Positions 15,850-23,699 of a stretch of DNA of 32,223 nt are shown here, in pieces (position 1 is the first letter of the stretch; each line of letters starts with the position of its first letter). The stretch spans positions 1-32,223 of IMG/VR virus record IMGVR_UViG_3300017724_001819. One strand, written 5' to 3'. The notes under the pieces were generated by a model. It was not told the origin of the DNA. It saw nothing but the letters and a program-made list of their open reading frames with translations, and did not search any database. Origin of the DNA: a virus. The position numbers and the translations under genes were made by a program.

Positions 15850-16323
15850 ACTGGTAACTTTACATATCCACGAAACGCATTTTTAGGTTTCGACCACATC
15901 TTTGATCAGCTGGAAAATATTCAGCAACACGCCAAAGATACATACCCTCCACATAATGTAGTTAAAATTTCTGATACTCAAACAGTGCTTGAACTTGCTA
16001 TTGCAGGTTTTAATGAAGAGCATTTGGACATTGAGGTCAAAGATCATATTTTGACTATTTCTGGTAATCGTCCGCAAAGACGTAACCAAGAGCAATATGT
16101 GCATAAAGGTATCTCGGCTCGAAAATTTAAGAAGTCATACCGATTGTCAGAGTACACAGAAGTCACTGGAGCAGAAATGAAGGATGGGATTCTAACTGTT
16201 GATCTAGAAGTTATCCTACCTGAAGAGAAGCGTCCTCGTAAAATCAAAATTGGTCAAAACGAGGAAAAATCAAATGACAACACTAGCACTACAAAGCCTG
16301 AGCTTCTCAACGAAAGTTCTTGA
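15847..16323 (+). CDS. hsp20: Small heat-shock protein Hsp20 (IbpA-like, alpha-crystallin domain)
   Basis: ATP-independent chaperone that holds unfolding proteins. The 158-residue product starts FTYPRNAFLGFDHIFDQLE like proteobacterial IbpA. The alpha-crystallin domain covers about residues 35-128, with the block GISARKFKKSYRL, the closing strand MKDGILTVDL, and the C-terminal I-x-I anchor IKI. ATG at 15847 has AGGAG 9 bases upstream, inside a ROSE-like hairpin. hsp20 genes are common in marine T4-like phages, where they may help fold virion proteins. The 3' end overlaps the next gene by 50 bases. Confidence 0.93.
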   Translation: MTGNFTYPRNAFLGFDHIFDQLENIQQHAKDTYPPHNVVKISDTQTVLELAIAGFNEEHLDIEVKDHILTISGNRPQRRNQEQYVHKGISARKFKKSYRLSEYTEVTGAEMKDGILTVDLEVILPEEKRPRKIKIGQNEEKSNDNTSTTKPELLNESS

Positions 16324-16504
16324 GAAACTTCTAAGTTCACTAAAAGTAACTCTTTCAGCAATGTTGATTGGGTACCAAGTCGGAAGACAAAAGCAAGCTA
16401 ATAGACAAATAGCTCCTATGATCTTGCATGAGTACCCTCATCACACTCTCGAATCTCTACTGTCAGAAATGAATGACAGAGCGGAGGGAAGATACCGTGA
16501 TTAA
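16274..16504 (+). CDS. Small hypothetical protein overlapping hsp20
   Basis: A 76-residue protein starting at ATG 16274 inside hsp20, with GAGG 9 bases upstream. Residues about 8-37 form an amphipathic to moderately hydrophobic helix (VLEKLLSSLKVTLSAMLIGY); a basic QVGRQKQANRQ stretch and a charged helical tail follow. It could touch the membrane but has no clear transmembrane segment. Not recognised. It overlaps the following gene by 8 bases, so the cluster is coupled to hsp20. Confidence 0.65.
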   Translation: MTTLALQSLSFSTKVLEKLLSSLKVTLSAMLIGYQVGRQKQANRQIAPMILHEYPHHTLESLLSEMNDRAEGRYRD

Positions 16505-16643
16505 AAAAATCAAAGCTTGGTGGAAGGAATACAAGATGTGTCCTGATGAGAAATATTTGGCAAGATCTACAGACTTAGTAGACCTTGAACAAAGAATGAA
16601 AAAGCTACAACATGGTTTAGGCCCGATGGGTTATTACCGATGA
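16497..16643 (+). CDS. 48-residue protein resembling DUF3563
   Basis: Starts at GTG 16497 with GGAGGGA about 8 bases upstream. The segment MCPDEKYLARSTDLVDLEQRMKKLQ (split: residues 14-38) follows the DUF3563 pattern of a tyrosine-leucine step and a D-L-E-x-R helix found in small bacterial proteins of unknown role. The N-terminus is basic and Trp-rich (KKIKAWWKEYK), like a surface-binding amphipathic helix. It ends in ATGA overlap with the next gene. The family match is from memory of the pattern. Confidence 0.6.
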   Translation: MIKKIKAWWKEYKMCPDEKYLARSTDLVDLEQRMKKLQHGLGPMGYYR

Positions 16644-16741
16644 GAGCGTTTATTAATACTTTGTTAAAATCATTGGAAGCACATAGGTTAGCATCAACCG
16701 GTCGAATGGATGAAGCTAAAAAGCTTATGTTAGGCAACTAA
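16640..16741 (+). CDS. 33-residue hypothetical protein
   Basis: A very short frame starting at ATG 16640, overlapping the preceding stop as ATGA. It encodes a basic amphipathic helix (AFINTLLKSLEAHRLAST) and a second short helix (MDEAKKLML). It resembles a minimal helical hairpin. Support is the tight coupling and the terminator that follows 4 bases after its stop. Function unknown. Confidence 0.45.
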   Translation: MRAFINTLLKSLEAHRLASTGRMDEAKKLMLGN

Positions 16742-16745
16742 AAAT

Positions 16746-16778
16746 AAATGCGGCTAGATTGATTCTGGCCGCATTTAA
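16746..16778 (+). terminator. Strong hairpin, probable terminator before gene 43 promoter
   Basis: A 13-bp stem (16746-16758 with 16766-16778, one T-G pair) with a 7-nt loop and a GCGGC/GCCGC core. The 3' arm ends ATTTA without a long T-run, and the 5' side is A-rich. It lies between the hsp20 cluster and the gene 43 promoter, where a stop is expected; efficiency is uncertain. Confidence 0.65.
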
Positions 16779-16781
16779 CTG

Positions 16782-16810
16782 TTTACATTCGGCTAAAACT
16801 GTGATATAAT
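16782..16810 (+). promoter_or_regulatory. Early-type promoter of gene 43
   Basis: GTTTAC (16782-16787), spacer of about 17-18 nt ending TGTGA, TATAAT (16805-16810), 27 bases before the polymerase start. The -35 directly follows the preceding hairpin. Confidence 0.85.
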
Positions 16811-16837
16811 ATACTATATAATGAAATAAGGTGATAT

Positions 16838-19342
16838 ATGTCTTTTTACACGTCTGTCTTTAAATATGGCAACCAGTTACTATATCGTGGTTACAATCAT
16901 GATGCGCATCGTATTGAGAAACGCATTAAGTTTGAACCTACTGTTTATGTTCAAACCGACAAACCAACCGACTGGACTTCTTTAGATGGATTACCAGTTG
17001 CACCCGTTAAACCCGGGTCAATTTCTGATACTAAAGAATTCTTTCAAATGTATGACGGTATTTCTAATACTGAAATATATGGTAATACCAACTATGTTCA
17101 TCAATACATTACAGAACGTTTTCCTAATCAAATCAAGTTCGAAAGATCTTGGATAAACGTATGTAATATTGATATCGAAGTTGCTTCTGATGACGGTTTC
17201 CCTGAACCCGGTGAAGCAGCACACCCTATCATTTCAATTGCACTTAAGTCAAGTAAAAATCCTAACTATTTCGTGTGGGGTTTAGATGACTACACTCCTG
17301 CAGAAAATGTACGATATAAACAATTTAAGAATGAAGCTGACTTACTTCAAAGCTTTTTGTTATACTGGGCTGAAAACTGTCCTGATGTTATAACTGGCTG
17401 GAATGTTCGATTCTTTGATATTCCTTACATTGTTAATCGTATGAATAAAATTCTCGATGATGGTGCAGTAAAACTGTTATCACCATGGAAAATCTTGTTA
17501 CCTGAAGAACGTACTATTCGTGGTCGTAAACAACAAGCATATCGTTTGTGTGGTGTTGAACAACTTGACTATATGGAATTGTTTATAAAGTTTGGCTACT
17601 CATATGGTAATCAAGAATCATATGCACTAAATCATATTGCTAATGTTGTCCTCGGCGAAAAGAAATTATCATACGAAGAGTATGGTAACTTGTTTACGTT
17701 ATATAAAGAAAATCACCAAAAGTTTATTGAATATAATATTCGAGATGTTGAGTTGGTTGACCGCCTCGAAGAAAAGATGGGTCTTATTACGTTAGCACTA
17801 ACGATGGCGTATAAAGGTGGTGTCAATTATGGTGACACCTTTGGTACAACTGCAATATGGGATTCAATCATCTATCGTGAATTGAATTCAAATAAAATTG
17901 CTATTCCACAAAACAAAGATAAATTTAAATCTGAATATCCCGGTGGTTATGTAAAAGATCCTCAAGTTGGTTTACATGAATGGGTAGTATCATTCGATTT
18001 GAATTCTCTTTATCCTAATCTTATTGTTCAATATAACATGTCACCTGAAACTATTGTCGGTAAAGGTACTGACTTAGCTGGTGTTAAAAATTATCTAGAC
18101 ATGTTTGAAGAGTCAGACACAGATAAACCATTGCTCGCTGGTCCTAATGGATCTAATGTTGCTGTTGCTGCTAATGGTGTAGGGTTCAGTAAAGAAAAGC
18201 AAGGTGTACTACCAAAAATCATTATTGAATATTATGATGAACGTGCTTCAATTAAAAAGATAATGATTGCTGCACAAAAACAATATCAATTGACGCCAAC
18301 CTTTGAACTTGAAAAAGAAATCAATCAACTTGAAAATCGTCAAATGGCGATTAAAATTCTACTTAATTCACTTTATGGTGCATTAGGTAATAAATACTTC
18401 AGATACTTCGATATGCGTATTGCCGAAGGTATTACATTGTCAGGTCAGCTTGCTATTCAATGGGCTGAAAAAGCAATGAACAAACAGATGAATTCAATCC
18501 TAGGTACGAAAGATAAAGATTATGTCATTGCTATCGATACTGATTCATTGTATGTCAACTTTTCTAAGATGGTTGAAAAGTTTAATCCAAAAGATCCTAC
18601 TAAATTTCTTGATAAGATTTGTTCTGAACATTTTGAAGGTGCTATGGGAAAGGCTTACCAAAACTTATCCCAGATAATGAATGCATATTCTAACCGCATG
18701 GTTATGGCTCGTGAAGCTATTGCTGATAGAGGTATTTGGACAGCAAAGAAAAGATATATTCTTAATGTGCACAACAATGAAGGTGTACAATATGCTGAAC
18801 CTAAACTAAAGATCATGGGTATTGAAGCTATTAAATCAAGTACACCAATGATTGTACGTGAAAGATTTAAGCAAGCATTTAAGACTATCATTTCAGGTGA
18901 TGAAAAACTAACTCAAGACTTTATCTTTAATTTTCGTAATGAATTCTATAAACTATCTCCTGATCAAGTATCATTTCCACGTAGTGCCAATAACATCCAT
19001 GAATTTGTAGATCGTAAAACGGTCTATAAGAAAAGCACACCAATTCATGTTCGTGGTTCTATCATGTATAATAATGAAATCAAACGTTTGACTTTGTCTA
19101 AAAAGTATCAAAAGATCAACAACGGTGAAAAGATTAAATTCTGCTACTTACGTTTGCCGAATCCAATCCGTGAAAATGTTATATCTTTTCCAGATTACTT
19201 GCCAACTGAATTAAATCTGCACTCATATATAGACTACGAAAAGCAATTTAATAAATGTTTCCTTGACCCACTCACTCCTATCTTAGATGCTGTAGGTTGG
19301 TCATCAGAAGATCAAATGACACTGGAGGATTTCTTTGGATAA
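16838..19342 (+). CDS. 43: DNA polymerase gp43 (family B)
   Basis: Replicative polymerase with proofreading. The 834 residues (T4: 898) form one uninterrupted chain, with no intein or split. Exonuclease motifs: NIDIEVASDDG (Asp112, Glu114), NVRFFDIPYIVNR, and YNIRDVELVDRLE. Polymerase motifs: A FDLNSLYPNL (Asp387), B ILLNSLYGALGNKYFRYFD, and C IDTDSLYVNF (Asp567, Asp569). The C-terminal end (DQMTLEDFFG) looks like a clamp-binding peptide, as in T4. It overlaps the next gene by 8 bases. Confidence 0.98.
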   Translation: MSFYTSVFKYGNQLLYRGYNHDAHRIEKRIKFEPTVYVQTDKPTDWTSLDGLPVAPVKPGSISDTKEFFQMYDGISNTEIYGNTNYVHQYITERFPNQIKFERSWINVCNIDIEVASDDGFPEPGEAAHPIISIALKSSKNPNYFVWGLDDYTPAENVRYKQFKNEADLLQSFLLYWAENCPDVITGWNVRFFDIPYIVNRMNKILDDGAVKLLSPWKILLPEERTIRGRKQQAYRLCGVEQLDYMELFIKFGYSYGNQESYALNHIANVVLGEKKLSYEEYGNLFTLYKENHQKFIEYNIRDVELVDRLEEKMGLITLALTMAYKGGVNYGDTFGTTAIWDSIIYRELNSNKIAIPQNKDKFKSEYPGGYVKDPQVGLHEWVVSFDLNSLYPNLIVQYNMSPETIVGKGTDLAGVKNYLDMFEESDTDKPLLAGPNGSNVAVAANGVGFSKEKQGVLPKIIIEYYDERASIKKIMIAAQKQYQLTPTFELEKEINQLENRQMAIKILLNSLYGALGNKYFRYFDMRIAEGITLSGQLAIQWAEKAMNKQMNSILGTKDKDYVIAIDTDSLYVNFSKMVEKFNPKDPTKFLDKICSEHFEGAMGKAYQNLSQIMNAYSNRMVMAREAIADRGIWTAKKRYILNVHNNEGVQYAEPKLKIMGIEAIKSSTPMIVRERFKQAFKTIISGDEKLTQDFIFNFRNEFYKLSPDQVSFPRSANNIHEFVDRKTVYKKSTPIHVRGSIMYNNEIKRLTLSKKYQKINNGEKIKFCYLRLPNPIRENVISFPDYLPTELNLHSYIDYEKQFNKCFLDPLTPILDAVGWSSEDQMTLEDFFG

Positions 19343-20048
19343 TATAAACTACGTATTTGATGTCGACGGTACTATGACACCAAGCCGTGAAGGTATGGAT
19401 CTAGACTTTGAACATTACTTTGAAAACTGGATGAAAGGCAAAAAAGTTTATTTTGCTACAGGTTCTGATTATCCTAAGACATATGAACAACTAGGACCAT
19501 GGATATGTGGTGAAGCATGGAAAGTGTTTTGTTGTTGTGGTAATTCTATATGGTCTATGGGTGAAGAAATTCATACTGACGATTGGGTATTAGACACTGG
19601 TGCTAAAGACTTCTTAACCTTAAGATTAAATGCAAGTCCTTTTCATTTAAGAACAGGACAACACTTTGAAGATCGTCCAGGGATGTGTAATTTTAGTGTA
19701 GTTGGTCGTGGTGCTTCAAAAGAAGAACGAAAAGAATATTATAACTATGACTTAAAAAATCAAGAGCGTTATAATATTGCTCGTGAATTCAATAATGCAT
19801 ATGGGAATATAGGTATAAGAGCACAAGTTGCTGGAGAAACAGGACTAGATATTATTCCAAAAGGAAAAGATAAATCTCAAATTGCTAATATGATTGAAGG
19901 TCCTATTATATTCTTTGGTGATAAGATGGGAGTCGAAGGTAATGACAGGCCTCTTGCTGATGCAATAAAAGATAGAGAAGGTAGTGCTTCAATTACAGTT
20001 AATTCGTGGCGTGATACATATGACAATTTAAGGACTCACTATGATTAG
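19335..20048 (+). CDS. Phosphomannomutase-like HAD-superfamily protein
   Basis: A 237-residue HAD protein most like eukaryotic-type phosphomannomutase. Motif I is FDVDGTMT (nucleophile about Asp9), motif II TGSDY, and motif IV FFGDKMGVEGNDRPLADAI. Between them GMCNFSVVGRGASKEERKEYY resembles the PMM cap block NVSPIGRSCSQEER, and GLDIIPKGKDKSQ the block before motif IV. PMM interconverts mannose 6- and 1-phosphate; a sugar phosphatase role is also possible. The TTG start at 19335 has GGAGG 6 bases upstream inside gene 43. The next gene overlaps by 8 bases. Confidence 0.75.
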   Translation: MDNINYVFDVDGTMTPSREGMDLDFEHYFENWMKGKKVYFATGSDYPKTYEQLGPWICGEAWKVFCCCGNSIWSMGEEIHTDDWVLDTGAKDFLTLRLNASPFHLRTGQHFEDRPGMCNFSVVGRGASKEERKEYYNYDLKNQERYNIAREFNNAYGNIGIRAQVAGETGLDIIPKGKDKSQIANMIEGPIIFFGDKMGVEGNDRPLADAIKDREGSASITVNSWRDTYDNLRTHYD

Positions 20049-20472
20049 AGTAAGTGGATATTTTAGGGATCATAAAGTAGTGAGATACTTTACGTGTGTA
20101 TATGATGCAATTGATTTCAAAGATATTCTTGATGCAAATTATCCAATGAAAGTAACTTTTGAGAAAGGGGTTTATCCCGTGAGAACATTTATAGTAAATA
20201 GCTGGAATGCAGTAATGGACGATAGTAGAAATCCATTAAGAAATATTCCAGATCTTCAGACAAGACACCTCGTCATGCAAATATTGGCTTGGATGTGGTG
20301 TATTATTTTTTCAATGAGTGTTGGTAGTGTTACTGTGTTTGCAGTAAGTGCAGTAGCACACATTTTGTTTATTGCTGGAATCGTAGTTACTGTTGGTACA
20401 TTTGCTGCGGCAACGCATAGACCACAATACTTTGGTGGCCTTGGTCGTGGTAACGGCGGCGAACATGAGTGA
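20041..20472 (+). CDS. Membrane protein of unknown function
   Basis: A 143-residue protein with a soluble N-terminal part (1-75) and two hydrophobic helices at about 78-98 and 102-124 (ILAWMWCIIFSMSVGSV; AHILFIAGIVVTVGTFAAA). It ends with a Gly-rich tail (FGGLGRGNGG). There is no signal peptide, so both ends probably face the cytoplasm. Not recognised. It overlaps the genes on both sides, which suggests coupled expression from the gene 43 promoter. Confidence 0.7.
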   Translation: MIRVSGYFRDHKVVRYFTCVYDAIDFKDILDANYPMKVTFEKGVYPVRTFIVNSWNAVMDDSRNPLRNIPDLQTRHLVMQILAWMWCIIFSMSVGSVTVFAVSAVAHILFIAGIVVTVGTFAAATHRPQYFGGLGRGNGGEHE

Positions 20473-21139
20473 CTTTAGTCTACTAAATAGAAATAGATTA
20501 TATGAATCACTTGAAGTGAATGATGATCTACAACTTGATGAGATTGAAGTAAATGGAAAAACATCTTGGTTTCGAATTCGAAATGTATTTAAAGATCCTG
20601 ATGCGGCAGTCGAATCTCTAAAAAACTGGCCAGTTCTAACTGGTCATGTGTACACTCCCGGAGGTAGACAAAACTTTACTCCTATGGATTTAGTTCCTCT
20701 TGTCAAAGCGTATTCAAAAATTGCTGAAGCAATTACTAATAAAGAACATAAACCAGAATCGTTTATTTCTTCATCTAATGTTGTACCACCTAATCCAAGA
20801 GTATGGGATGGAAGTTGGCATCCTCATACAGATCATGACTTAGTATTTAATCTATGGTTGTGTGATTGGACAGAAGGTACAGGATTATTTACGTATAAAA
20901 ATTGTCTTTCATCTAGAGAATATAAAGGTATTCCAGATCAGAAGCTAAATAGAGATAAGATAGTTGATTGGCAAAATCCTAAGACCGAAGATGGATATGA
21001 ACACTATTACACTATCCCATGTGAATATAACACATTGACTATATATGATGGAAAATTATTTCATGGAACTATAATGGGTAAAGGCACAGGATATCGTTAT
21101 TCATTAATATCATTCCATCACCCAAAAGAATCATTTTAA
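20465..21139 (+). CDS. 2OG-Fe(II) oxygenase-like protein (DUF6445-like)
   Basis: With ATG 20465 the product is 224 residues. The beta-helix core carries His121-x-Asp123 (WHPHTDHD), distal His200 (LFHGT) and Arg211 (YRYSLISFHHP), a full set of iron and 2-oxoglutarate ligands. The TEGTGLFTYKN strand pair is typical of DUF6445-type phage and bacterial proteins related to prolyl hydroxylases. The upstream in-frame start at 20393 would overlap the previous gene by 80 bases and is not chosen. Substrate unknown. It ends at the next promoter. Confidence 0.75.
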   Translation: MSDFSLLNRNRLYESLEVNDDLQLDEIEVNGKTSWFRIRNVFKDPDAAVESLKNWPVLTGHVYTPGGRQNFTPMDLVPLVKAYSKIAEAITNKEHKPESFISSSNVVPPNPRVWDGSWHPHTDHDLVFNLWLCDWTEGTGLFTYKNCLSSREYKGIPDQKLNRDKIVDWQNPKTEDGYEHYYTIPCEYNTLTIYDGKLFHGTIMGKGTGYRYSLISFHHPKESF

Positions 21140-21141
21140 CT

Positions 21142-21171
21142 GTGTACATTCAGTGCAAACTGTGGTATAAT
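21142..21171 (+). promoter_or_regulatory. Early-type promoter of the MazG-primase-nuclease unit
   Basis: GTGTAC (21142-21147), 18-nt spacer ending TGG, TATAAT (21166-21171), 24 bases before the ATG. The direct repeat AACTGTG (21138 and 21158) overlaps both promoter elements. Confidence 0.9.
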
Positions 21172-21194
21172 ATTACTATAATGGAGAATTACAA

Positions 21195-21602
21195 ATGACA
21201 TGGCATAACGATATATTTGAAATGCATCAACGATATGGCGTACATGGCTGGATGGAAACACACAGACATGATCCTGAGATGATGAAAAAGTTTCTAGAAT
21301 TTAGAGTTAAGTTTCTTGAAGAAGAATTATATGAAACCAAAAAAGCAATGGAACTTGGAGATCCTGAGGAAGTCGTAGACGGCCTTATTGATCTATGTGT
21401 TGTTGCAATTGGTACACTTGACGCGTTCAATATTGACGCACAAAAAGCATGGGAAGAAGTACATGCCGCTAATATGGCAAAAGAAGTTGGTGTTAAAGAA
21501 TCAAGACCTAACCCACTTGGTTTGCCTGATTTAGTTAAACCTACATCATGGAAAGCACCATCACATGAAGGAAACCACGGGTATCTCCCTGACAGTTTTT
21601 AA
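21195..21602 (+). CDS. MazG-like nucleotide pyrophosphohydrolase
   Basis: A 135-residue all-alpha NTP pyrophosphatase. The metal-binding helices carry FLEEELYETKKA (Glu43/44, Glu47) and VVDGLIDLCVVAIGTLDAF (Asp62, Asp66), then the WEEVHAANMAKE block seen in PRA-PH/MazG-like phage proteins. The family cleaves nucleoside triphosphates to monophosphate and pyrophosphate. It could adjust dNTP pools, act like T4 dCTPase gp56, or lower an alarmone such as ppGpp. The C-terminal Pro-rich tail overlaps the next gene by 38 bases. Confidence 0.85.
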   Translation: MTWHNDIFEMHQRYGVHGWMETHRHDPEMMKKFLEFRVKFLEEELYETKKAMELGDPEEVVDGLIDLCVVAIGTLDAFNIDAQKAWEEVHAANMAKEVGVKESRPNPLGLPDLVKPTSWKAPSHEGNHGYLPDSF

Positions 21603-22503
21603 ATCTATCTTTGATAATAAAACTCATAATAGATTAGATTTTAAAGACTTTGACAAATTTGAAACGGCGTTGTATAAGCTAGCTAAAAAACCTTTGGCTG
21701 GTAAAAGCGATGCCGTTTTGATGTCTCCCGCAACATACTTACCAGATACTACACGAGCAAATCGTAACGTGGTTAATTGGCAAGGGTGGTGCGCTATTGA
21801 TGTTGATGACCATTCATTTACGGAGGATTTAGAAAATGAATTGGCTACTATTCTTCGGCCTTTTTACTATATTTGTTACTCTACTGCAAGTAGTACGAAA
21901 TCTGTACCAAAATTTAGATTGGTATTCCCAATCAAGCGCGAGATTAAAGTTACTGAAATCAAGCAATTCTGGTACGCAATTAACACAAGACTTGGTGAAC
22001 TCGGAGATCCCCAAACTAAAGACCTTTCTCGAATGTATTACGTACCAGCTGATTACGCTGATGCTTACAATTTTATCTTTACTCACGTTGGTAGTTATCT
22101 TGATCCAGATGAGTTGATGAAACAATATCCTATGCAAGAAAAACAAGGTGGTTCATTCATGGATAGACTACCAGAAGAAATGCAAAAAGCTGTTATAGCT
22201 CATCGCAAAGACGCTATGGATAATTATGAAGTTCAATGGACTGGTTATACTGATTGTCCATTCTTTCCTCGTAAACTAGCAAATGAATATAAGACTATTA
22301 GCAACACTGGCTGGTATCACAAAATGTATCAGATAATGGTAGCAACAGCATCTAATGCTGTTAAGAAAAAATACCCAATCACGGCTTCTGAAGTTGCTAC
22401 TTTATGCCGTCAACTTGATGATGAATCAGGCAGTTGGTACTCCAACCGTCCACTTGAAAAGGAGGCAGATCGTGCTATCGAATACGTGTATAGAAACATT
22501 TAA
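21565..22503 (+). CDS. Archaeo-eukaryotic primase (AEP/Prim-Pol)-like protein
   Basis: A 312-residue protein with an AEP-like catalytic pattern: the h-D-h-D motif CAIDVDD (Asp79, Asp81), a YSTASSTKSVPKFRLVFP block (about 105-122) corresponding to the second motif and substrate strand, and DPQTKDLSRMYYVPA (148-162), like the third motif of VapE/Rep-type primases. The C-terminal 110 residues are helical and may be a PriCT-like or DNA-binding part; no helicase domain follows. T4-like phages normally use a DnaG-type primase, so this is an added activity. It starts inside the MazG gene. Function inferred. Confidence 0.6.
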   Translation: MKETTGISLTVFKSIFDNKTHNRLDFKDFDKFETALYKLAKKPLAGKSDAVLMSPATYLPDTTRANRNVVNWQGWCAIDVDDHSFTEDLENELATILRPFYYICYSTASSTKSVPKFRLVFPIKREIKVTEIKQFWYAINTRLGELGDPQTKDLSRMYYVPADYADAYNFIFTHVGSYLDPDELMKQYPMQEKQGGSFMDRLPEEMQKAVIAHRKDAMDNYEVQWTGYTDCPFFPRKLANEYKTISNTGWYHKMYQIMVATASNAVKKKYPITASEVATLCRQLDDESGSWYSNRPLEKEADRAIEYVYRNI

Positions 22504-22906
22504 TGCATCAAAGGATATTGACCCAGCATTATTAAAACAACGAGCTAAAGAAGAAGCTATTCAAATACATTCAAAAGAGTCTACTCGAAAAGGTAGAACA
22601 TTACCACAGATTATAGAAGCTTGTATGTTTGGACATGCCTCAGAACTGTGGCTTCTTAAAAATGGATTTACAGACGATACTCGTAAATATAAAGATTTGT
22701 TTAAAGATAATGTATCAGTTGAAGTAAAGACTGTAGGTTATCCACTAGCAGCAGAGTATGAAATAGCAAGATGTAATGATAGAAAGAAAGAAACATGGCG
22801 AAACTTTCCTGATATTGTTTACATGTATGTTGGCGATCGTAAGACTCTGGACTATTATTTAGAAGGAATTTACCAGTGGAATGGAAGAAGATTTAAATTA
22901 ATTTGA
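22472..22906 (+). CDS. PD-(D/E)XK nuclease-like protein
   Basis: With the GTG start at 22472 (GGAGG 6 bases upstream, inside the primase-like gene) the product is 144 residues. A restriction-enzyme fold is suggested by CMFGHASELWLL (Glu58), YKDLF (Asp75) and VSVEVKT (Glu84, Lys86), the E-D-ExK layout. A basic helix (RCNDRKKETWR) and a closing strand pair follow. It may be a structure-specific or host-DNA endonuclease. Coupling to a primase-like gene suggests a role in replication or repair. The longer in-frame start at 22355 would overlap too far. Confidence 0.65.
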   Translation: MLSNTCIETFNASKDIDPALLKQRAKEEAIQIHSKESTRKGRTLPQIIEACMFGHASELWLLKNGFTDDTRKYKDLFKDNVSVEVKTVGYPLAAEYEIARCNDRKKETWRNFPDIVYMYVGDRKTLDYYLEGIYQWNGRRFKLI

Positions 22907-22966
22907 ATTATTTTGCTAAGCCATTGTTTTTAAAGGAAATCTTTTTTCACTTTTGCTCACTTTTTT

Positions 22967-22996
22967 GTTTACTTTGCATGAAAACTATGGTATAAT
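22967..22996 (+). promoter_or_regulatory. Early-type promoter of the small-gene cluster
   Basis: GTTTAC (22967-22972), 18-nt spacer ending TGG, TATAAT (22991-22996), 34 bases before the first ATG. The upstream 60 bases are T-rich with a weak AAAG/CTTT hairpin (22932-22944) and a T-run, possibly a poor terminator of the preceding unit. Confidence 0.85.
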
Positions 22997-23029
22997 AGAC
23001 TTATAAAATGGAAAAGGAAAGGAAATTTT

Positions 23030-23296
23030 ATGAAAAACTTAAAAAAACTAATCGCTTCTTACGAAACTCAAGCTAAGGCTAAATGGGCTATTGAAGAAGA
23101 TATGTCTGATATGTACCTTGAAGATGCTGCAGATGCTGCAGGTGTTCTTACTCACATATTAGCTGGTAAGCTAAGCAGAGCTTCTGAACTCTTATCTACT
23201 AGAGATACAATCGTTCGTGAAGCTATTTGTATGGCCATTGCCGAAGATAAAGGTAATGACTACTTGGTAGAAAACTTTGGTTGGAGTATAGTATAA
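23030..23296 (+). CDS. Small hypothetical protein
   Basis: An 88-residue acidic, all-helical soluble protein; it has a Lys-rich start (MKNLKKLIASYETQAKAK), an acidic helix (EEDMSDMYLEDAADAAG) and a central amphipathic helix. Not recognised. Good ribosome site (AAAGGAAA) and own promoter support it. Its stop shares the A of the next ATG (TAATG). Such first genes of early clusters are often host-takeover factors, but this is only a context argument. Confidence 0.65.
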   Translation: MKNLKKLIASYETQAKAKWAIEEDMSDMYLEDAADAAGVLTHILAGKLSRASELLSTRDTIVREAICMAIAEDKGNDYLVENFGWSIV

Positions 23297-23502
23297 TGAG
23301 AATGTCAGTATTATCTTATTGCGATTATATCGCTCATCAAATCAAAGACAAGCTAAAGGCTGATGATCAGCTTATTGCTGAAGTCAGTAGAGTCCAATTA
23401 CACTTATCAAAAGAAGGTTACTTTGCTTCTACAAGAAAGCAGATTGAAACTTCTGATGTAAATGGCAAAAAATATTTAATAACTGTTGAGGAGATTGTTT
23501 AA
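23296..23502 (+). CDS. Small hypothetical protein
   Basis: A 68-residue protein starting at ATG 23296, joined to the previous gene by TAATG, with GGAG 9 bases upstream. It has helices (YCDYIAHQIKDKLKADDQLI) and then a short strand pair (YFASTRKQIET; KKYLITVEEIV). Not recognised. It joins the next gene in the same TAATG way, so the three genes look strictly coupled. Confidence 0.65.
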   Translation: MRMSVLSYCDYIAHQIKDKLKADDQLIAEVSRVQLHLSKEGYFASTRKQIETSDVNGKKYLITVEEIV

Positions 23503-23699
23503 TGTTAAAATTTATGGGTGGCCTAATGATGGCTGTTAGTTTTATTGTAATCCTAGGCGCTGCAGGTTCTGACTGTGATGGCGACTGTATGGAAAATGCA
23601 ATGTCATTTAAAGAAATCCTTTTCTATTGCGGTTCAGCATTAGCATGTGGTTTCTTAGGTTTTAAAATTTATATGTATGGGAGTGATTATAATGTCTAA
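23502..23699 (+). CDS. Small two-helix membrane protein with an acidic Cys loop
   Basis: A 65-residue protein with hydrophobic helices at about 3-21 and 39-58 and between them a loop GSDCDGDCMEN with two cysteines and three aspartates. If both helices span the membrane, the loop would face the periplasm and could bind a metal or form a disulfide. Not recognised. Starts at TAATG with GAGGAG upstream; overlaps the next gene by 8 bases. Confidence 0.65.
   Translation: MLKFMGGLMMAVSFIVILGAAGSDCDGDCMENAMSFKEILFYCGSALACGFLGFKIYMYGSDYNV

Noticed and set aside
13925-16741. Search for tRNA genes, integrase, insertion sequences and CRISPR repeats in the window
   Set aside because: Nothing with cloverleaf pattern, transposase motifs, flanking repeats or spaced repeats was seen by eye here or elsewhere in the window; a computed scan was not possible.
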